A stretch of 64,000 nucleotides of DNA from Paenibacillus tritici (GTDB lineage: Bacteria; Bacillota; Bacilli; Paenibacillales; Paenibacillaceae): contig NZ_JABMKX010000010.1 in assembly GCF_013204885.1 (NCBI RefSeq), positions 290,946 to 354,945 on the forward strand, written 5' to 3'. Position 1 is the stretch's first letter. The number at the start of each line of letters is the position of its first letter. Below are positions 60,806 to 64,000 of the stretch, one piece after another. Both the position numbers and the translations under genes were made by a program. The notes under the pieces are model-generated. The model was not told the DNA's origin. It saw only the letters and a program-made list of their open reading frames with translations, and ran no database searches.

Positions 60806-61759
60806 TTACTGCTGGTACACCTCCAGCCACTGCTCCAGTTGCAGCTTCAGTCCGGTTCTGGCGGATTCCGGCTCCAGGATCTCCGCATTAGGGCCATATT
60901 GCAGCACCCACTTCGTGAATTCTTTCTCATTATTAACGGTAACTTCAAACAGCATCGTACCATCTCCTTCGTCACTCATCCGCGGGTGTACGAACAGCTC
61001 CTCTTCTCTGATGTAACGCGCCACCTCTGGATGAAACCGTACCTTGAACGTAATATTCCGGGTGCCTCGGTTAATCGACCATGTATTTTTTAAGTAATGT
61101 TTAATATTGAAATTCCCCTTATCAAAAGTGGAGGCCGTCATCTCTACCTGCTGAAAACGGCTAATCCGAAAAGTGCGGATGGCTCCCTTCAGATGGCAAT
61201 AGCCAATCAGATAAAAGCGCTGATCACGCGGGACCAGATAATAGGGGTCAATCTCCCGTGCAGTAGTCGCATTACGGGATTGCGAGTGATAAATGGTCCG
61301 GATGCTGCGCTGCTCCAGAATCGCCCCGATTAGCGGCTGCAGGAAATTCCGGCTCTCCTTGCGGTAGGCCGGGGTGCCCATTTGGATAATATCGGCAATA
61401 TTCTCCAGGATTCCATTCTGCCTGGATTTCTCCTTAAGATGCGTACCCATCACCTTGTCGTAAGCGGAATGAAAGCCCGGCGGGATCTTACCCTGATTCA
61501 GTACCGAAGGCAGCAGCGAGAAAGCCAACGACTCCTGCTCAGAGAAATCCAGCGGATACATGAAGAACTTCCCCATGAACCTGTAGCCCGTCCCCCTTCC
61601 CTCATTCGTAACCGGGGCAAAATGGCTGATCACCTCAAGATCCCTGTAGATCGTTCTAATATTCACCTCGCACCTGAAGGCCAAGTCTGCCGCAGTAATC
61701 CCGGGATTGGCCTGAATTGCATTAATAATTTTGAAAATCCGAATCACCTTGTCTGTCAT
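60806..61759 (-). CDS. WYL-domain transcriptional regulator (YafY/DeoR type)
   Basis: 317 residues. N-terminal HTH_11 (GITAADLAFRCEVNIRTIYRDLEVI), then a WYL domain with IDPYYLVPRDQRFYLIGYC, and a WCX C-terminal domain. Such proteins bind DNA in response to a small ligand, often single-stranded nucleic acid or nucleotides. AAGGAG lies 8 nt before the ATG. No target is obvious; it lies beside the tRNA cluster end. Confidence 0.87.
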   Translation of the reverse strand: MTDKVIRIFKIINAIQANPGITAADLAFRCEVNIRTIYRDLEVISHFAPVTNEGRGTGYRFMGKFFMYPLDFSEQESLAFSLLPSVLNQGKIPPGFHSAYDKVMGTHLKEKSRQNGILENIADIIQMGTPAYRKESRNFLQPLIGAILEQRSIRTIYHSQSRNATTAREIDPYYLVPRDQRFYLIGYCHLKGAIRTFRISRFQQVEMTASTFDKGNFNIKHYLKNTWSINRGTRNITFKVRFHPEVARYIREEELFVHPRMSDEGDGTMLFEVTVNNEKEFTKWVLQYGPNAEILEPESARTGLKLQLEQWLEVYQQ

Positions 61760-61888
61760 AACGAATGCTCCTTAGCTTCCACGTAAATGTCACCTATGAT
61801 TTCCATAGCTATACTATATCAGTTCTACCGGAAGATAACTGTCTGCAAAAACACTCGCGGCAACCTCTTGCAACTCCCCGCTGTACGC

Positions 61889-61925
61889 AAAAAAGTCCGC
61901 CAACCAATTATGGTTGACGGACTTC
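61889..61925 (-). terminator. Terminator of the rRNA/tRNA operon
   Basis: On the minus strand AAGTCCGTCAACC pairs with GGTTGGCGGACTT (one G-T pair) and is followed by TTTTT. Confidence 0.9.
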
Positions 61926-61940
61926 TACGGCAAATATTTA

Positions 61941-62011
61941 AGCGGGTGATGGGAATCGAACCCACGCTATCAGCTTGGAAGGCTGAAGTTCTACCATTGA
62001 ACTACACCCGC
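61941..62011 (-). tRNA. tRNA-Gly (TCC)
   Basis: Acceptor GCGGGTG/CACCCGC, D-arm AGTTCAATGG, anticodon loop with TCC, and T-arm GTTCGATTC. CCA is not encoded. Confidence 0.93.
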
Positions 62012-62023
62012 AAAGGTGAAATA

Positions 62024-62097
62024 TCGGGATGACACGATTTGAACATGCGACCCCCTGGTCCCAAACCAGGTGCTCTACCAAGCTGAGCTACATCCCG
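62024..62097 (-). tRNA. tRNA-Pro (TGG)
   Basis: Acceptor CGGGATG/CATCCCG, D-arm AGCTCAGCTTGG, anticodon TGG in CTGGTTTGGGACCAG, and T-loop GTTCAAATC. CCA is not encoded. Confidence 0.93.
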
Positions 62098-62113
62098 TTA
62101 ATACAAGTGAAGC

Positions 62114-62157
62114 GATGATTCAATGAAGTAATAATGGCGCGCCCTGAGAGATACGGA
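62114..62157. repeat. Duplicated 3' fragment of tRNA-Arg with flank
   Basis: GATGATTCAATGAAGT, then GGCGCGCCCTGAGAGAT, repeated with small changes at 62235-62279, where it forms the 3' end of the intact tRNA-Arg. Only the last 20 or so nt of the tRNA are present here. It is a partial tRNA duplication. Confidence 0.7.
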
Positions 62158-62256
62158 TGCTGCGCATCCGATTGCGAAGTTGTGCTATCGAAGACAATGC
62201 TCCAACGAACTCGTTCGAATCTTGAGGACACTTTGATGATTCAATGAAGTTATAAA

Positions 62257-62333
62257 TGGCGCGCCCTGAGAGATTCGAACTCCCGGCCTTTTGATTCGTA
62301 GTCAAACGCTCTATCCAGCTGAGCTAAGGGCGC
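62257..62333 (-). tRNA. tRNA-Arg (ACG)
   Basis: Acceptor GCGCCCT/AGGGCGC, D-arm AGCTCAGCTGG, anticodon ACG in TTGACTACGAATCAA, T-loop GTTCGAATC, and encoded CCA. Confidence 0.93.
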
Positions 62334-62343
62334 AAAATCTATA

Positions 62344-62418
62344 TGGAGCGGACGACGGGAATCGAACCCGCGACCCTCGCCTTGGCAAGGCGATGCTCTA
62401 CCGCTGAGCCACGTCCGC
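62344..62418 (-). tRNA. tRNA-Gly (GCC)
   Basis: Acceptor GCGGACG/CGTCCGC, D-arm GGCTCAGCGG, anticodon GCC in CGCCTTGCCAAGGCG, and encoded CCA. Confidence 0.93.
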
Positions 62419-62425
62419 AAAAACA

Positions 62426-62509
62426 TGGTGCGCGTGAAGGGACTTGAACCCCCACGTCGTGAAACGCCAGATCCTAAGTCTGGTGCGTCTGCCATTCCGC
62501 CACACGCGC
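62426..62509 (-). tRNA. tRNA-Leu (TAG)
   Basis: Class II tRNA with long variable arm (GCGTTTCACGACGT). Acceptor GCGCGTG/CACGCGC, anticodon TAG in CCAGACTTAGGATCTGG, and encoded CCA. Confidence 0.93.
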
Positions 62510-62525
62510 ACACGTTACAAGAAAA

Positions 62526-62601
62526 TGGTGAGCCATGAAGGACTCGAACCTTCGACACCCTGATTAAAAGTCAGGTGCTCTACCAACTGAGCTAATGGCT
62601 C
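62526..62601 (-). tRNA. tRNA-Lys (TTT)
   Basis: Acceptor GAGCCAT/ATGGCTC, D-arm AGCTCAGTTGG, anticodon TTT in CTGACTTTTAATCAG, and encoded CCA. Confidence 0.93.
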
Positions 62602-62627
62602 TCATGAGAAAAACAATCAAAAATAGA

Positions 62628-62702
62628 TGGCTGGGGATATAGGAATCGAACCTATGAATGACGGAGTCAAAGTCCGTTGCCTTACCGCTTGGCTAATCCC
62701 CA
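62628..62702 (-). tRNA. tRNA-Gln (TTG)
   Basis: Acceptor TGGGGAT/ATCCCCA, D-arm AGCCAAGCGG, anticodon TTG in ACGGACTTTGACTCCGT, and encoded CCA. Confidence 0.92.
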
Positions 62703-62796
62703 ATATTATAATTAGCAGAACACTACGGAATCGGGTGGATACTCTATACTTCGAGATATAGGATGCTCAAACCCTGACATCTTAATACCATAAAAA

Positions 62797-62874
62797 TGGC
62801 GGAACCGACGGGATTCGAACCCGCGATCTCCTGCGTGACAGGCAGGCATGTTAGGCCAACTACACCACGGTTCC
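62797..62874 (-). tRNA. tRNA-Asp (GTC)
   Basis: Acceptor GGAACCG/CGGTTCC, D-arm TGTAGTTGG, anticodon GTC in CCTGCCTGTCACGCAGG, and encoded CCA. Confidence 0.93.
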
Positions 62875-62879
62875 ATGTT

Positions 62880-62946
62880 TGGCACTTTGGGGTCCCCGGA
62901 AAGTACTCGGAATATGCTACAGAGCATCTCTTCACTTTGTGGGGAT
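62880..62946 (-). repeat. Copy of the CCCC/AAAGT hairpin repeat inside the tRNA cluster
   Basis: On the minus strand it reads CCCCACAAAGTG, then a changed middle, then GTACTTTCCGGGGACCCC, the same ends as the copies at 20950-21175. The stem is kept while the loop differs. It lies between tRNA-fMet and tRNA-Asp. Confidence 0.8.
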
Positions 62947-62949
62947 AAA

Positions 62950-63023
<74 letters not shown>

Positions 63024-63056
63024 TCATTGGTAAAGATCTATTCAGTTAATCATAGA

Positions 63057-63132
63057 TGGTGGAGGCTGAGGGGTTCGAACCCCCGACCCTCTGCTTGTAA
63101 GGCAGATGCTCTCCCAGCTGAGCTAAGCCTCC
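63057..63132 (-). tRNA. tRNA-Val (TAC)
   Basis: Acceptor GGAGGCT/AGCCTCC, D-arm AGCTCAGCTGG, anticodon TAC in CTGCCTTACAAGCAG, and encoded CCA. Confidence 0.93.
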
Positions 63133-63136
63133 ATGT

Positions 63137-63248
63137 ATGACTCGTATGGGATACTCTCCACTCCGTTACGAGATTGCGAAGTATTCCTAACGATGCCTAT
63201 GCTTCAACGAACCCAGGGAATTCTCATCCCATTCATCGAAGAAGAAAT
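63137..63248. repeat. tRNA-Glu 3' fragment plus spacer duplicated within the cluster
   Basis: TGACTCGTATGGGAT at 63137 repeats the 3' end of the intact tRNA-Glu that begins at 63249. The spacer then has GATTGCGAAGT and ATGCTTCAACGAAC blocks that match the spacer at about 62170-62215 (GATTGCGAAGT, ATGCTCCAACGAAC). Confidence 0.6.
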
Positions 63249-63323
63249 TGGTGACTCGTATGGGATTCGAACCCATGTTACCTCCGTGAAAGGGAGGTGT
63301 CTTAACCCCTTGACCAACGAGCC
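63249..63323 (-). tRNA. tRNA-Glu (TTC)
   Basis: Acceptor GGCTCGT/ACGAGTC (with a G-T pair), D-arm GGTCAAGGGG, anticodon TTC in CCTCCCTTTCACGGAGG, and encoded CCA. Confidence 0.93.
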
Positions 63324-63363
63324 ATGTTATGTGAAAAGTATTGCTTGTACAAAAGTAATGCTA

Positions 63364-63453
63364 CGGAGAGAGAGGGATTCGAACCCTCGAGACGCTTGTG
63401 GCGCCTACACGATTTCCAATCGTGCTCCTTCGGCCAAACTCGGACACCTCTCC
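63364..63453 (-). tRNA. tRNA-Ser (GGA)
   Basis: Class II tRNA of 90 nt with long variable arm. Acceptor GGAGAGG/CTCTCC-type, anticodon GGA in ACGATTGGAAATCGT, T-loop GTTCGAATC. CCA is not encoded. Confidence 0.93.
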
Positions 63454-63457
63454 ATGG

Positions 63458-63533
63458 TGGCTCCCCGAACAGGACTCGAACCTGTGACAACTCGATTAAC
63501 AGTCGAGTGCTCTACCAACTGAGCTATCAGGGA
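63458..63533 (-). tRNA. tRNA-Asn (GTT)
   Basis: Acceptor TCCCTGA/TCGGGGA, D-arm AGCTCAGTTGG, anticodon GTT in CTCGACTGTTAATCGAG, and encoded CCA. It is the first tRNA after the 5S gene. Confidence 0.93.
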
Positions 63534-63584
63534 ATATGTAACCAATAAGGGCAAAAAAAATACCACAGTGTGTGTGGATGGTCC

Positions 63585-63700
63585 GCTTGGCGGCGTCCTA
63601 CTCTCCCAGGACCCTTCGGTCCAAGTACCATCGGCGCTGGAGGGCTTAACGGTCGTGTTCGGGATGGGTACGCGTGGAACCCCTCCGCTATCGCCACCAA
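63585..63700 (-). rRNA. rrf: 5S ribosomal RNA
   Basis: On the minus strand it opens TTGGTGGCGATAGCGG and contains CCCATCCCGAACACG and a GGAGAGTAGGACGCCGCCAA end, all diagnostic of Firmicutes 5S rRNA. About 116 nt. Confidence 0.95.
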
Positions 63701-63777
63701 ACGGGCATTTACAGCGTAAATGCTTCAGGATTTGATTCCTGAAAACTGAATCCGAAACGAATCTGTGTGTTAGTGTA

Positions 63778-64000
63778 TTTGGATAAGCCCTCGACCGATT
63801 AGTATTGGTCAGCTCCATGCATTGCTGCACTTCCACCTCCAACCTATCTACCTCGTCGTCTTCAAGGGGTCTTACATACTGGGAAATCTCATCTTGAGGG
63901 GGGCTTCACGCTTAGATGCTTTCAGCGCTTATCCCGTCCGTACGTAGCTACTCAGCCATGCTCCTGGCGGAACAACTGATGCACCAGCGGTACGTCCATC
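63778..64000 (-). rRNA. rrl: 23S ribosomal RNA, 3' end (cut by the window edge)
   Basis: The minus strand ends with GCTGACCAATACTAATCGG and GAGGGCTTATCC, the conserved 3' end of Bacillales 23S rRNA. The gene continues beyond 64000. The order 23S-5S-tRNAs is that of a ribosomal operon. Confidence 0.95.

Noticed and set aside
62113..62160. Phage attachment site made by a tRNA-Arg 3' repeat
   Set aside because: The repeat is only 121 bp from its partner, with no integrase or cargo between, and a similar case is seen at tRNA-Glu. Local duplication is the simpler reading.

Overview
The window looks like a chromosome segment of a Paenibacillus-type member of the Bacillales. The evidence is strong AGGAGG ribosome sites with frequent TTG and GTG starts, YesM/YesN-type two-component genes beside sugar ABC transporters, cre and PerR-box operators, a long 5S-linked tRNA cluster, and protein sequences of typical Bacillales families. 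No species-level call is made.

Layout. 0.2-5.4 kb: an alpha-xylosidase-like GH31 enzyme and an SGNH hydrolase, divergent from an AraC regulator, then an NTF2-like protein. 5.5-6.25 kb: a noncoding 51-bp tandem array. 6.3-15.6 kb: metabolic and housekeeping genes (large methyltransferase, alpha/beta hydrolase, radical SAM/SPASM protein, Gfo/Idh oxidoreductase, thrC, CYTH protein, HxlR regulator, DsbA-like protein). 15.86-16.62 kb: a second 51-bp array, partly the reverse complement of the first in sequence. 16.8-27.2 kb: a beta-mannoside use locus with a GH2 beta-mannosidase divergent from an ABC importer, a YesM/YesN pair and a spermidine-synthase-like gene; a cre site lies at the importer start, and hairpin repeats sit between binding protein and permeases.

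27.4-41.8 kb is a visibly AT-richer island. It carries an XRE regulator/ABC transporter unit and then a RiPP cluster, all on the minus strand: a LuxR-type regulator; a degenerate radical-SAM/SPASM protein ending in a PqqD-like recognition domain; a class III aminotransferase; four small precursor peptides (45-53 aa) that all end in threonine; an M50 intramembrane protease; an SDR dehydrogenase; a methyltransferase; and a cyclodehydratase set (short E1-like protein, YcaO with a terminal PxPxP motif, SagB-like oxidoreductase). Dehydrogenase, aminotransferase and methyltransferase with C-terminal-Thr precursors match daptide logic (Thr oxidative decarboxylation, transamination, N-methylation). 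Joining this to azoline machinery and to a pseudo-radical-SAM recognition protein is the most novel feature of the window.

41.9-60.6 kb: a giant DUF4132 protein, a DEDDh exonuclease, a small P-loop kinase-like protein, a TipAS-type MerR regulator with a textbook 19-bp-spacer operator, a PepSY/two-component operon, aroD, ribokinase, an alpha-glucan phosphorylase, a catalase under a perfect PerR box, and a Rap/Phr-like pair (TPR protein overlapping a small secreted peptide). 60.8-64 kb: a WYL regulator, then on the minus strand the 3' end of a 23S rRNA, a 5S rRNA and thirteen tRNA genes ending at a strong terminator. The tRNA cluster contains a copy of the hairpin repeat and two duplicated tRNA 3' fragments.
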